Assembly (NCBI RefSeq): GCF_900182615.1
Contig: NZ_FXTE01000008.1
Span: 1 to 64,000 of the forward strand
Origin: Ruegeria faecimaris
GTDB taxonomy: Bacteria > Pseudomonadota > Alphaproteobacteria > Rhodobacterales > Rhodobacteraceae
DNA length: 64,000 bases
Direction: 5' to 3'
Shown here piece by piece: positions 44,741 to 54,180 of the stretch (its first letter is position 1; every line of letters begins with the position of its first letter). The translations under genes and the position numbers were made by a program. The notes beneath the pieces are model-generated. The model saw nothing but the letters and a program-made list of their open reading frames with translations. It had not been told where the DNA came from and did no database searches.

Positions 44741-45090
44741 CGGGCAAGAGCGACTTTAGGGATCTCATATACCTCACCGGGATCAACGAAAATCACCATA
44801 ACATCGCCTCGGTTTTCATAGGTGATCTTAGCTGCCGAATTTGTCGAATCCGGGATGCCATCGGTGAAATAGATGTTGCGGACTTCGCCATTTCCCATCG
44901 CAACCGCAAGCGTAGAGCTGCCGTCGTCACGGCGCCGCATTTCGGCGTTGCAAGTGCGCATCGCCTCGCCTGGGCTGGTCGCACAGGGCACTTTCCCCAA
45001 GGCGTTTTGACCGTCGGTGCCGGTCAGCGAGGCGACTTGCGCCGCCGCAGGTGTGGAAAATAGGGCAAGGACAAGGGCAAGACGGTGCAT
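44734..45090 (-). CDS. Hypothetical secreted protein
   Basis: 118 aa. Signal peptide MHRLALVLALFSTPAAAQ, then a compact domain with two cysteines (VPCATSPGEAMRTCNAEMRR) that could form a disulphide, and a C-terminal NRGDVMVIFVDPGEVYEIP. I do not recognise a characterised family. GAGG precedes ATG 45090. It faces lysC divergently and overlaps the end of the SDR gene. Confidence 0.7.
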   Translation of the reverse strand: MHRLALVLALFSTPAAAQVASLTGTDGQNALGKVPCATSPGEAMRTCNAEMRRRDDGSSTLAVAMGNGEVRNIYFTDGIPDSTNSAAKITYENRGDVMVIFVDPGEVYEIPKVALARQ

Positions 45091-45254
45091 TGAATACCTC
45101 GTAGTGAATTTGATGCGTCAGGCTTACACCGTCATACGCGGTTGTAAAGCGATGCTAGGCCCCGACTGATGCGGTATTGCACTCTTGCTCTTGCGGCCCC
45201 CCTCGCATAAGACGCACGGGATCTGAATTCCAAGGCGCGGAGACATCAGCCCCC

Positions 45255-46493
45255 ATGCCCGTACTCGTGATGAAATTCGGCGGCACATCCGTCGCAAATC
45301 TGGACCGTATCCGCCGTGCTGCAAAGCGCATCGGCGTTGAGGTGGCCAAGGGTTATGACGTGATCGTCATCGTCTCGGCCATGTCGGGCAAGACCAACGA
45401 GCTGGTGGGCTGGGTCAACGAAACCTCGCCACTGTTTGATGCGCGCGAATATGACGCCGTGGTGTCTTCGGGGGAAAACGTCACCGCCGGCCTTATGGCG
45501 CTGACATTGCAAGAGATGGACGTACCAGCCCGCAGTTGGCAGGGCTGGCAGGTGCCGTTGCTGACCACCAGCGCCCACAGCCAGGCCCGGATCGAGGATA
45601 TTCCGACCGACAACCTGAACCAGAAATTCGGCGAGGGCATGAAAGTGGCCGTTGTCGCGGGTTTCCAGGGTCTCAGCCCTGAAGGCCGTATCACGACACT
45701 GGGCCGTGGCGGGTCGGATACCACTGCGGTGGCCTTTGCTGCCGCATTCGGGGCCGAGCGCTGCGACATCTATACCGATGTAGACGGCGTTTACACGACC
45801 GACCCGCGCATCTGCCAAAAAGCGCGTAAGCTGGATCGGATCTCATTCGAAGAAATGCTGGAACTGGCCTCGCTTGGGGCTAAGGTGCTGCAAACCCGCT
45901 CGGTTGAGCTGGCGATGCGATATAAAGTGAAATTGCGCGTTCTCTCAAGTTTTGAAGAACAATCCGACGAGGCCGGTACGCTGGTCTGCGACGAGGAGGA
46001 TATCATGGAATCCAATGTTGTGGCCGGTGTGGCCTATTCCCGTGACGAGGCCAAGATGACCGTCGTTTCCGTGGCGGACCGCCCCGGTATCGCCTCGATC
46101 ATCTTCACGGCGCTTAGCGACGCGGGCGTGAATGTGGATATGATCGTTCAGAACATCTCGGACGAAGGGCGCACGGATATGACCTTTTCCTGCCCCACGG
46201 ATCAGGTGACGCGCGCCGAAAAGGCGCTGTTGGCTGTGAAAGACCGAGGAGAGCTGAACTATGCCGACCTGGTCGCAGATAATGATGTCTGCAAGGTTTC
46301 TGTGGTCGGGATTGGAATGCGTTCGCAATCGGGTGTTGCGGCCAAAATGTTCAAGATACTCTCGGATGAGGGTATCAACATTAAGGTCATTACAACCTCT
46401 GAGATAAAAATTTCCGTCTTGGTAGACAGGAAATACATGGAACTTGCGGTTCAGGCACTGCATGATGCCTTTGAATTGGACAAGGCGGCCTGA
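45255..46493 (+). CDS. lysC: Aspartate kinase
   Basis: 412 aa. N-terminal VMKFGGTSVANLDRI (kinase KFGG motif), central GFQGLSPEGRITTLGRGGSD and YTDVDGVYTTDPR, and two C-terminal ACT domains (about 265-412) with SVADRPGIASIIFTALSDAG and VSVVGIGMRSQSGVAAKMFK. It phosphorylates aspartate, the first step to lysine, threonine and methionine, and the ACT domains give feedback control. ATG 45255 is the family start. An upstream open stretch (45177-45254) is not conserved-looking. It is followed by ptsP after 46 bases. Confidence 0.97.
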   Translation: MPVLVMKFGGTSVANLDRIRRAAKRIGVEVAKGYDVIVIVSAMSGKTNELVGWVNETSPLFDAREYDAVVSSGENVTAGLMALTLQEMDVPARSWQGWQVPLLTTSAHSQARIEDIPTDNLNQKFGEGMKVAVVAGFQGLSPEGRITTLGRGGSDTTAVAFAAAFGAERCDIYTDVDGVYTTDPRICQKARKLDRISFEEMLELASLGAKVLQTRSVELAMRYKVKLRVLSSFEEQSDEAGTLVCDEEDIMESNVVAGVAYSRDEAKMTVVSVADRPGIASIIFTALSDAGVNVDMIVQNISDEGRTDMTFSCPTDQVTRAEKALLAVKDRGELNYADLVADNDVCKVSVVGIGMRSQSGVAAKMFKILSDEGINIKVITTSEIKISVLVDRKYMELAVQALHDAFELDKAA

Positions 46494-46539
46494 GCAATTC
46501 AGCCAAGGGTCACGCCTGAAACCTTAGACTGGTTGGGCT

Positions 46540-48783
46540 ATGGCAGACGGCACTGAAACAGAATCCCGTAAGCTGCTGGGGCGGCTGCGTGAAGAGATGG
46601 CGAGCGAAGCTGCCGGTCAGGAACGTCTTGACCGGATCACTCACTTGATCGCAGACAGTATCCGGGCCGAGGTCTGCTCGATCTATCTGTTCCGCGACGA
46701 AGAAACCCTGGAACTTTGTGCGACCGAAGGCCTGTCGCCCGAGGCTGTTCATAAGACCCGTATGCGCATGGGCGAAGGACTGGTGGGGCGCGTCGCGAAA
46801 TCCGGCAAAATCGTGAATACGCCCGATGCGCCGTCAGCCAAGGGCTTTCGCTATATGCCGGAAACGGGCGAGGAGCGTTTCTCGTCTTTTCTGGGTGTGC
46901 CGATTCAGCGGCTGGGTGAAAAGCTTGGCGTTCTGGTTGTTCAGTCCCGAAACGCGCGCGAATATTCTGCGGATGAAGTTTATGCGCTGGAAGTGGTTGC
47001 AATGGTTCTGGCCGAAATGGCTGAACTGGGAGCATTCGTTGGCGAGGGCGCGGCCCTGTCGCCACGCCACCAGCAACCGGTTCAGTTTACAGGCGGCCCT
47101 GCACAAGAGGGCTCGGCCGAAGGCCATGTCTGGCTGCACGAACCGCGCGTTGTTGTTACCAACCCGATTGCCGATGACCCGCATCGCGAACAAGAACGTC
47201 TGACCGAGGCGGTCGAAGAATTGCGCGTCGGTGTCGACAAGATGCTCGAGATATCCAAGAACGGCGACAAGGAACAGCTACAGGTTCTGGAAGCCTATCG
47301 CATGTTCGCCAACTCCAAGGGCTGGATGCGCCGGATGGAAGAGGACATTGCACTTGGGCTTAGCGCCGAAGCTGCGGTGGAAAAGGAACAATCCCAGGCG
47401 CGCGCGCGCATGAGCCAAGTCTCCGACCCCTATCTGCGCGAGCGATTGGCGGATTTGGACGATCTTAGCAACCGTCTGCTGCGCATTTTGACCGGGCAAG
47501 GGCAGACAAACAGTGCCGACCTGCCACCGGACCCAATCCTGGTTGCCCGGAATATCGGTCCAGGTGACCTGCTGGAATATGGCCGGTCCTTGAAAGGCAT
47601 CGTGCTCGAAGAGGGCTCGGTCGGAAGCCATGCCACCATTGTTGCCCGTGCTTTGGCCATACCACTGGTGGTCCATGTCGGCCGCATTACGACCGAGGCC
47701 CTGAACGGAGACCATATCCTGGTTGATGGCGATCAGGGCACTGTGCAGCTGAGACCAGAAGATACCGTGGTCAGCGCGTTCCGTGATAAGGTCGCGATGC
47801 AGGCCAAGGCGCAGGAACGCTATGCCTCAATCCGCGAAACGCCCACGGTGACGCGGGATGGAGAGCGGATCAATCTGGTGATGAACGCGGGTCTGATGGC
47901 GGACCTGCCTTCGCTGAACAATTCCGGTGCCGAAGGCGTGGGCCTGTTTCGTACCGAGCTGCAGTTCCTGATCCGCAATAAGATGCCCAAGCGTTCCGAG
48001 CTTGTGACGCAATATCAGCGGGTTCTGGATGCGGCCGATAAAAAGCGCGTGGTATTTCGCACGCTGGATATCGGGTCCGACAAAGTTCTGCCCTACATGA
48101 AACATATCGAGGAGCCGAACCCGGCCTTAGGCTGGCGCGCAATTCGGGTTGGCCTGGATAAACGCGGCGTGATGCGGATGCAGCTGCAGGCTCTGATCCG
48201 GGCCGCCAATGGTCGTCCGTTGACGGTCATGTTCCCATTCGTGGCACAAGCGGAAGAGTATTATGAAGCGCGATGGGAAGTGAATAAGACCATCGACCGC
48301 GAGAAACGTCTGGGCCATGCCCTGCCTGAAAGTATTGAAGTCGGAGCGATGTTGGAAACACCCTCACTCGCTTTTGCACCGCAGAAGTTTTTTGACGAAG
48401 TCGATTTCATTTCGATTGGTGGCAATGATCTGAAACAGTTCTTCTTTGCTGCCGACCGTGAAAACGAGTTGGTCCGCCGCCGCTATGACTCGCTGAATGT
48501 CAGTTTCCTGACTTTTATCGAACGGATCGTAGAACGCTGCAACATCTCGGATACGCCACTCAGCTTCTGCGGTGAAGACGCAGGACGCCCGGTCGAGGCG
48601 CTGTGTCTGGCCGCGATGGGAATCCGGACGTTGTCGATGCGCCCGGCGTCGATTGGGCCGGTCAAAAGCGTATTGTTGCGGGCAGATCTGCAAGCAGTGC
48701 GCAAGATCATATCGGACGCTCGTCATCGCGGAGAGCAATCCGTGCGACCGGCTGTGATGGAATGGTTGCGCAGCCAGGGGTAG
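46540..48783 (+). CDS. ptsP: PTS-Ntr enzyme I (phosphoenolpyruvate-protein phosphotransferase)
   Basis: 747 aa. An N-terminal GAF domain (about 15-165, ADSIRAEVCSIYLFRDEETL) is followed by the PEP-utiliser N domain (about 200-330), the phospho-histidine H364 in EGSVGSHATIVARALAIP, and the C-terminal TIM barrel with GAEGVGLFRTELQFL, IRVGLDKRGVMRMQ and SFCGEDAGRPVEALCL. It passes phosphate from PEP to NPr (PtsO) and sets nitrogen- and carbon-linked regulation. The GAF domain distinguishes it from sugar-PTS enzyme I. Its neighbours lysC and zwf are consistent with central-metabolism control. Confidence 0.96.
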   Translation: MADGTETESRKLLGRLREEMASEAAGQERLDRITHLIADSIRAEVCSIYLFRDEETLELCATEGLSPEAVHKTRMRMGEGLVGRVAKSGKIVNTPDAPSAKGFRYMPETGEERFSSFLGVPIQRLGEKLGVLVVQSRNAREYSADEVYALEVVAMVLAEMAELGAFVGEGAALSPRHQQPVQFTGGPAQEGSAEGHVWLHEPRVVVTNPIADDPHREQERLTEAVEELRVGVDKMLEISKNGDKEQLQVLEAYRMFANSKGWMRRMEEDIALGLSAEAAVEKEQSQARARMSQVSDPYLRERLADLDDLSNRLLRILTGQGQTNSADLPPDPILVARNIGPGDLLEYGRSLKGIVLEEGSVGSHATIVARALAIPLVVHVGRITTEALNGDHILVDGDQGTVQLRPEDTVVSAFRDKVAMQAKAQERYASIRETPTVTRDGERINLVMNAGLMADLPSLNNSGAEGVGLFRTELQFLIRNKMPKRSELVTQYQRVLDAADKKRVVFRTLDIGSDKVLPYMKHIEEPNPALGWRAIRVGLDKRGVMRMQLQALIRAANGRPLTVMFPFVAQAEEYYEARWEVNKTIDREKRLGHALPESIEVGAMLETPSLAFAPQKFFDEVDFISIGGNDLKQFFFAADRENELVRRRYDSLNVSFLTFIERIVERCNISDTPLSFCGEDAGRPVEALCLAAMGIRTLSMRPASIGPVKSVLLRADLQAVRKIISDARHRGEQSVRPAVMEWLRSQG

Positions 48784-48835
48784 TGCGTCAAATCCACCCT
48801 TGCTTTCTTTTCTCGCTTTGCCTAAGGAAATAGTG

Positions 48836-48853
48836 AATGTTAGCGATAACATT
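48836..48853. promoter_or_regulatory. Perfect inverted repeat before zwf, LacI/GntR-like operator
   Basis: AATGTTA-GCGA-TAACATT, an 18-base palindrome 68 bases before the zwf start, with the central CG typical of LacI-family operators. The half-site resembles the ATGTTA...TAACAT pattern known for gluconate repressors. A further TGTTAGC half-site lies at 48870-48876. The regulator is not in the window. Confidence 0.6.
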
Positions 48854-48921
48854 TTCTATTCACCGGCGCTGTTAGCTTTAAGTGCTATTGTGGTTCAGCA
48901 GAGGATTGAAGGAGCCCGACG

Positions 48922-50367
48922 ATGGTTTCACGCGTAATTCCCGTTAACCCGTTCGATCTGGTGCTGTTTGGCGCGACCGGTGATCTGGCGCAGCGAAAAA
49001 TTCTGCCGGGTTTGTGTCATCGTTTCGAAGTCGGCCAGATGCCAGACGAAGCCCGGATTATCGGGTCCGCCCGATCCGCCATTGATAGTGACGCGTTTCG
49101 GGATCAGATTCGCGCCTCGATGAAAGAGTTCGCGCCGGAATTCAAAAAAGACGTTCTGGACCGCTTTCTGTCACGCGTGGAATATGTACAGGTTGATGCC
49201 TTGGGTGATGCGGGCTGGGACAATCTGGCCAAGTCATTGCGCCCAGACGTTGTGCGAGCGTTTTACCTTTCTGTCGGCCCAAGCTTGTTCTCGGGCATTG
49301 CGAAACGGCTGAACGATCACGATCTTGCAACGCCTGACAGTCGTATCGTTGTGGAAAAGCCGTTTGGTCATGATCTGGCCTCGGCCAAGGCGCTGAACGA
49401 AGGGCTGCGCGCCTGTTTCGAAGAACATCAGATCTATAGGATCGATCACTATTTGGGCAAAGAGACCGTGCAGAACCTGATGGCCCTGCGCTTTGCCAAT
49501 TCCCTGTTCGAGCCGTTGTGGAACGCAACACATGTCGACCACGTCCAGATCACAGTGGCTGAAACCGTCGGCGTCGAAGGGCGCGGGGCCTATTACGATC
49601 AGTCGGGTGCAATGCGGGATATGATCCAGAACCACTTGGTACAGCTGCTGTGCCTGACAGCGATGGAGCCGCCGTCCAAGTTCTCTCCCAACGCGGTTCG
49701 CGATGAAAAGGTCAAAGTGATCGAGGCGCTTGAGCCGGTGATGCCTGCGGATATCGCCCGCGGTCAATACCGCACGGGCGAGGGCGGTGACGGGTATCTG
49801 GACCATGTCGGCAACCCTGCAAGCCGGACAGAAAGCTATATTGCGCTAAAGGTTCATTTGGGTAACTGGCGTTGGGCTGGGGTGCCTTTTTATCTGCGCA
49901 CCGGAAAACGTTTGCGTGCGCGCGAGTCGGAAATCGCCGTCTACTTCAAGGATCCTCCACACACTATCTTCCCCAATGTAGGGCCATTGCATGGAAATGT
50001 GCTGGTGATCCGTCTGCAACCGGACGAAGGGATAACCCTGCGCACCACCATCAAAGATCCCGGTCCGGGCGGATTCCGGCTGTCGGATGTGTCGCTGGAT
50101 ATGAGTTTTGCCGAGGCGCTGGGCGCAGATGCGCGGGCTCAGGACGCTTATGAACGGCTGGTGATGGATGTGATCCGCGGTGACCAGACCCTGTTCATGC
50201 GTGGCGACGAGGCCGAAGCCGCCTGGGCTTGGGTTGACCCTATTATTCAGGGTTGGGAAAACCGGGGTGACCGGCCATCGAAATATGATCAAGGCAGTTC
50301 CGGGCCTGAAGAAGCTCTGATGCTGATGCATCGCGACGGGCGCCGCTGGCGTCAGATCGGAGGTTAG
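48922..50367 (+). CDS. zwf: Glucose-6-phosphate 1-dehydrogenase
   Basis: 481 aa. NADP fingerprint GATGDLAQRK (17-26), VEKPFGHDLASAKALN, and the catalytic RIDHYLGKE (173-181) with His175/Lys180-type residues. It oxidises glucose-6-phosphate to 6-phosphogluconolactone at the head of the Entner-Doudoroff route. A good AAGGAG site precedes ATG 48922. edd follows after 2 bases, and eda after that. No pgl gene lies between them, although the lactonase is commonly encoded next to zwf in this family. Confidence 0.97.
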   Translation: MVSRVIPVNPFDLVLFGATGDLAQRKILPGLCHRFEVGQMPDEARIIGSARSAIDSDAFRDQIRASMKEFAPEFKKDVLDRFLSRVEYVQVDALGDAGWDNLAKSLRPDVVRAFYLSVGPSLFSGIAKRLNDHDLATPDSRIVVEKPFGHDLASAKALNEGLRACFEEHQIYRIDHYLGKETVQNLMALRFANSLFEPLWNATHVDHVQITVAETVGVEGRGAYYDQSGAMRDMIQNHLVQLLCLTAMEPPSKFSPNAVRDEKVKVIEALEPVMPADIARGQYRTGEGGDGYLDHVGNPASRTESYIALKVHLGNWRWAGVPFYLRTGKRLRARESEIAVYFKDPPHTIFPNVGPLHGNVLVIRLQPDEGITLRTTIKDPGPGGFRLSDVSLDMSFAEALGADARAQDAYERLVMDVIRGDQTLFMRGDEAEAAWAWVDPIIQGWENRGDRPSKYDQGSSGPEEALMLMHRDGRRWRQIGG

Positions 50368-50369
50368 AC

Positions 50370-52175
50370 ATGGTTAATTCAGTTATCACCGACGTCACGC
50401 AACGGATTATAGCGCGCAGCGCCGATTTGCGTGGTCCGCATCTTGAGCGGATGGAACAGGCCCGGTCCAAAGGCCCGGCGCGGGCGCATCTGTCCTGCAG
50501 CGGTCAGGCCCACGCCTATGCCGGCGCAGGCGATGACCAACAATCGATGGCCACTGGTACGGCGGGCAATCTGGGCATAGTTACTGCCTATAACGACATG
50601 CTGTCGGCCCATCAGCCGTTCGAGCGCTATCCCGGCCTGATCCGCGATGCGATCCGCGCCGCAGGTGGAACCGCACAGGTGGCAGGTGGCGTACCGGCAA
50701 TGTGTGACGGCGTCACGCAGGGCGAGGCGGGGATGGAACTGTCGCTGTTCTCACGTGACGTGATCGCGCTGGCCACAGGGGTGGCGCTGAGCCACAACAC
50801 TTATGACGCTGCCGTGTTTCTGGGGGTCTGCGACAAGATCGTGCCCGGCCTTGTGATCGGCGCGCAGGCGTTCGGCCATCTGCCTGCTGTATTCCTGCCC
50901 GCAGGCCCGATGATCAGCGGTTTGCCAAATGACGAAAAGGCCAAGATCCGCCAGAAATTCGCCGCCGGAGAGATCAACCGCGCCGAGCTCATGGCCGCCG
51001 AGATGGCCGCCTATCATGGCCCCGGCACCTGCACTTTTTATGGCACCGCCAATACCAACCAGATGCTGATGGAGTTCATGGGCCTGCACCTTCCGGGATC
51101 CAGCTTTGTTAATCCAAACACACCGCTGCGCGATGCGCTGACTGAAGAAGGTGCGCGCCGTGCTCTGTCGCTCAGTGCGCTGGGCAACAACTATGCGCCG
51201 GTCTGCCAGATACTTGACGAACGTGCCTTTGTGAACGGCATCGTCGGTCTGATGGCCACGGGCGGGTCGACAAACCTGCTGATCCACCTGATCGCGATGG
51301 CGCGCGCGGGCGGCATCGTGCTGGATTGGCAGGATTTTTCCGAAATCTCCGCCGTGGTGCCTTTGGTTGCGCGGGTCTACCCCAACGGACTGGCTGATGT
51401 GAACCATTTCCACGCCGCGGGCGGGCTGGGCTATTGCATTGGCACGCTGCTCGAAGACGGGTTGCTGCACCCCGACACGCTGACCGTCGCGGGGCAGGGG
51501 CTGCACAATTATACCAAAGAACCCAAGCTGAAAGACGGCGATCTGACCTGGGAGGACGGCGCAGGCCACAGCCTGAATGACAAGATATTGCGCCCCGCCA
51601 AAGACCCGTTCCAACCTACAGGAGGTCTCTCGCGGCTCAGCGGCAATCTGGGTACCGGAGTGATGAAGGTTTCGGCGGTTGCCCCCGAGCATCAGGTGGT
51701 CGAGGCCCCGGTACGGGTGTTCCAAACTCAGGATGCGGTCAAGGCGGCGTTCAAAGCCGGAGAGTTTACGGATGACGTCATCGTCGTTGTGCGCTTTCAG
51801 GGACCCAAAGCGAATGGCATGCCCGAATTGCATTCATTGACGCCGATGCTGTCGATCCTTCAGGGCCGGGGGCAAAAGGTGGCGCTGGTGACCGATGGCC
51901 GTATGTCCGGCGCCTCCGGCAAGGTTCCCGCTGCCATTCATATCTGCCCCGAGGCTCTGGATGGCGGCGCGATCGCCTATTTGCAGGATGGCGACATTCT
52001 GCGCGTGGATGCCGTAAACGGCGCGCTCGAAATCCTCACCCCAGGTGTGCTTGACCGCACTCCGGCCACGGCTGACCTTTCTGCCAACCAACATGGTGTC
52101 GGGCGCGATCTGTTCGGCGCGTTTCGCAACGCTGTAGGCACCGCGGATACCGGCGCCAGCATCTTCGGAGTGTAA
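50370..52175 (+). CDS. edd: 6-phosphogluconate dehydratase
   Basis: 601 aa IlvD/Edd family [4Fe-4S] dehydratase. Landmarks: NLGIVTAYNDMLSAHQPFER, PAMCDGVTQGEAGMELSLFS, FLGVCDKIVPGLVIG and TDGRMSGASGKVPAAIH. Cysteines in MCDG and GVCDK match the cluster ligands. It turns 6-phosphogluconate into KDPG. It begins 2 bases after zwf with GGAGG at the end of that gene, and eda starts 5 bases after its stop. Confidence 0.97.
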   Translation: MVNSVITDVTQRIIARSADLRGPHLERMEQARSKGPARAHLSCSGQAHAYAGAGDDQQSMATGTAGNLGIVTAYNDMLSAHQPFERYPGLIRDAIRAAGGTAQVAGGVPAMCDGVTQGEAGMELSLFSRDVIALATGVALSHNTYDAAVFLGVCDKIVPGLVIGAQAFGHLPAVFLPAGPMISGLPNDEKAKIRQKFAAGEINRAELMAAEMAAYHGPGTCTFYGTANTNQMLMEFMGLHLPGSSFVNPNTPLRDALTEEGARRALSLSALGNNYAPVCQILDERAFVNGIVGLMATGGSTNLLIHLIAMARAGGIVLDWQDFSEISAVVPLVARVYPNGLADVNHFHAAGGLGYCIGTLLEDGLLHPDTLTVAGQGLHNYTKEPKLKDGDLTWEDGAGHSLNDKILRPAKDPFQPTGGLSRLSGNLGTGVMKVSAVAPEHQVVEAPVRVFQTQDAVKAAFKAGEFTDDVIVVVRFQGPKANGMPELHSLTPMLSILQGRGQKVALVTDGRMSGASGKVPAAIHICPEALDGGAIAYLQDGDILRVDAVNGALEILTPGVLDRTPATADLSANQHGVGRDLFGAFRNAVGTADTGASIFGV

Positions 52176-52180
52176 GACCT

Positions 52181-52813
52181 ATGTCCAAGACACAACGCAC
52201 CCGTGAAATCTGTGCCCTTGCCCCGATTGTCCCGGTTCTTGTAATTGACGACGCCGCCAGCGCACGACCTCTGGCCGAAGCTCTGGTCGCGGGCGGTCTT
52301 CCTGCGCTCGAAGTGACCTTGCGCACCCCGGCTGCGCTCGATGCGATCCGGGCGATGGCGCAGGTTCCCGGTGGCGTCGTCGGGGCGGGTACATTGATCA
52401 CGCCGGATGACGTGCGCGCCGCGAAAGAGGCTGGCGCGCAGTTTGGCGTCTCGCCCGGTGCCACCGACGCCCTGATCGCCGCATGTGAAGCCCAAGACCT
52501 GCCCCTGCTGCCCGGCGCCGCAACCGCCACCGAGGCGATGGCCCTGCTGGAAAAAGGCTATGACATGCTGAAATTCTTCCCGGCCGAGGCCTCGGGCGGG
52601 GCGCCTGCGCTCAAGGCTATCGGCGCGCCCTTGCCGCAAATCACCTTCTGCCCAACGGGCGGTGTATCGCCTTCAAATGCCCGAGATTACCTGTCTTTGT
52701 CCAACGTGATCTGTGCGGGCGGCAGCTGGGTAGCACCCAAACAGATGGTCGCAGAAGGCAACTGGTCCGGGATCGAAACGCTTGCCCGGGATGCCGCCAA
52801 GCTGATGGATTGA
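52181..52813 (+). CDS. eda: 2-dehydro-3-deoxyphosphogluconate (KDPG) aldolase
   Basis: 210 aa class I aldolase barrel. IVPVLVIDDAASARPLAEAL opens the fold, GGLPALEVTLRTPAALDAI holds the glutamate region, and the Schiff-base lysine sits in GYDMLKFFPAE; TFCPTGGVSPSNARDYL binds phosphate. It splits KDPG into pyruvate and glyceraldehyde-3-phosphate. It is the third gene of the zwf-edd-eda operon. Confidence 0.96.
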   Translation: MSKTQRTREICALAPIVPVLVIDDAASARPLAEALVAGGLPALEVTLRTPAALDAIRAMAQVPGGVVGAGTLITPDDVRAAKEAGAQFGVSPGATDALIAACEAQDLPLLPGAATATEAMALLEKGYDMLKFFPAEASGGAPALKAIGAPLPQITFCPTGGVSPSNARDYLSLSNVICAGGSWVAPKQMVAEGNWSGIETLARDAAKLMD

Positions 52814-52863
52814 CGCCGGAATTGGCCACGTTAGGGTAGGGCCAATTCAAACAGGTTGATCCC

Positions 52864-54054
52864 ATGACACATCCAATCTCCCTCGCGCGTGGGCGCGAGT
52901 ATCTGGCCATTCCAGGCCCCTCGGTCATGCCTGACGCTGTGCTGCAGGCGATGCACCGACCGTCACCTAATATCTACGATGGCGAATTGATCGAGATGAT
53001 GCCCGATCTGATCCGCGATCTGCGTCGCGTTGCCCGCACGGTCCATAACGTGGCCATCTACATTGCCAACGGCCATGGCACGTGGGAGGCGGCACTGTCG
53101 AACACCATCGCGCCCGGTGAGACAGTGCTTGCCCCCGCATCGGGGCGGTTTACCCATGGATGGGCCGAAATGGCCGAAGGGATCGGCGCCAAGGTGGATG
53201 TGATTGATTTCGGAACCAGCTCGGTCTGGGGTTTCGATCGCATTGCCGAGGTGCTACGCGCTGATTCATCGCATGATATCAAGGCTATACTTGCAGTTCA
53301 CGTGGATACCTCGAGCTCAATTCGCAACAATCTCCCGGCGCTGCGCGCGTTGCTGGATGATCTGGGTCACCCGGCGCTGGTGATGGCGGACTGCATCGCC
53401 TCGCTGGGATGTGAGCAATTCGAGATGGATGCCTGGGGTGTCGACGTGACTGTTACCGCCTGTCAAAAAGGGCTGATGACCCCACCGGGCGTGGGGTTTG
53501 TATTCTTCAACGACAAGGCGCAGGCAAAACGGGCCGCAATGCCGCGTGTTTCCCGGTATTGGGACTGGCAGCCACGAGCCAATCCCGAGCTATTCTACCA
53601 ATACTTCGATGGTACCGCGCCGACCCATCATCTCTATGGGCTGCGGGCCGCGCTCGACCTGATCCACGCGGAAGGGATCGAAAATGTCTGGGCGCGCCAT
53701 CAACGCCTCGCTCAGGCAATCTGGACCGCCTGCGAAATCTGGGCACAGGGCGGTGCGCTGTCGTTGAATGTAGCTGACCGCGCAGACCGAAGTCATGCGG
53801 TCACCGCGCTGTGCCTGAGTGGAGGGCTCGGAACCCCATTGCGGTCCTATACCGAACAATCGCTGGGCCTGACTTTGGGAATAGGCCTCGGGATGGAAGA
53901 TTGGGACGGCTGTTTTCGCCTGGGCCATATGGGACACATCAATGCACAGATGGTCATGGCGATGCTTGGCGGCGTGGAAACTGCCATGGCCGCCCTTGAT
54001 ATTCCGCGGGGCACGGGTGCGTTAGAAGCCGCCGCCACCGCGCTTGTGACCTGA
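52864..54054 (+). CDS. Class V aminotransferase, serine-glyoxylate/alanine-glyoxylate type
   Basis: 396 aa PLP enzyme. N-terminal REYLAIPGPSVMPDAVLQAM is the AGAT/SGAT opening; ANGHGTWEAALSN binds PLP phosphate; the PLP lysine is K202 in VTACQKGLMTPPGVGF. It probably transfers the amino group of serine (or alanine) to glyoxylate, important for C1 and photorespiratory-like metabolism. It starts 50 bases after eda; co-transcription is possible. The C-terminal part is slightly alanine-rich but ordinary. Confidence 0.87.
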   Translation: MTHPISLARGREYLAIPGPSVMPDAVLQAMHRPSPNIYDGELIEMMPDLIRDLRRVARTVHNVAIYIANGHGTWEAALSNTIAPGETVLAPASGRFTHGWAEMAEGIGAKVDVIDFGTSSVWGFDRIAEVLRADSSHDIKAILAVHVDTSSSIRNNLPALRALLDDLGHPALVMADCIASLGCEQFEMDAWGVDVTVTACQKGLMTPPGVGFVFFNDKAQAKRAAMPRVSRYWDWQPRANPELFYQYFDGTAPTHHLYGLRAALDLIHAEGIENVWARHQRLAQAIWTACEIWAQGGALSLNVADRADRSHAVTALCLSGGLGTPLRSYTEQSLGLTLGIGLGMEDWDGCFRLGHMGHINAQMVMAMLGGVETAMAALDIPRGTGALEAAATALVT

Positions 54055-54087
54055 GACCAGCCCCCGATCTCAGTGCTAATCTGTATC

Positions 54088-54155
54088 TTCATCTGACTCA
54101 AAATACTTTCGGGGGGAATCGCGCAAACGGCGCGATGGAGGCAGACAGCCCCCCC
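54088..54155 (-). repeat. Dispersed intergenic element, copy 2
   Basis: On the minus strand the core reads CCCCCCGAAAGTATTTTGAG then TCAGATGAA, matching the core of the element at 32341-32400. Upstream of it lie an inner 7-base hairpin (ATCGCGC-AAACG-GCGCGAT, 54118-54136) and an outer GGGGGG/CCCCCC pairing (54111-54116 with 54150-54155). The element sits in the 126-base gap between two converging genes. Confidence 0.6.
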
Positions 54156-54180
54156 GTCCCGATGGCCATAAGCGAGAGCT

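Noticed and set aside
50751..51833. Long open frame antisense to edd (360 codons)
   Set aside because: Shadow of a well-conserved gene in GC-rich DNA; the sense product has full family motifs and the antisense product resembles nothing. Similar long antisense frames over ctaC, the SulP gene and the CoxL-like gene were set aside for the same reason.
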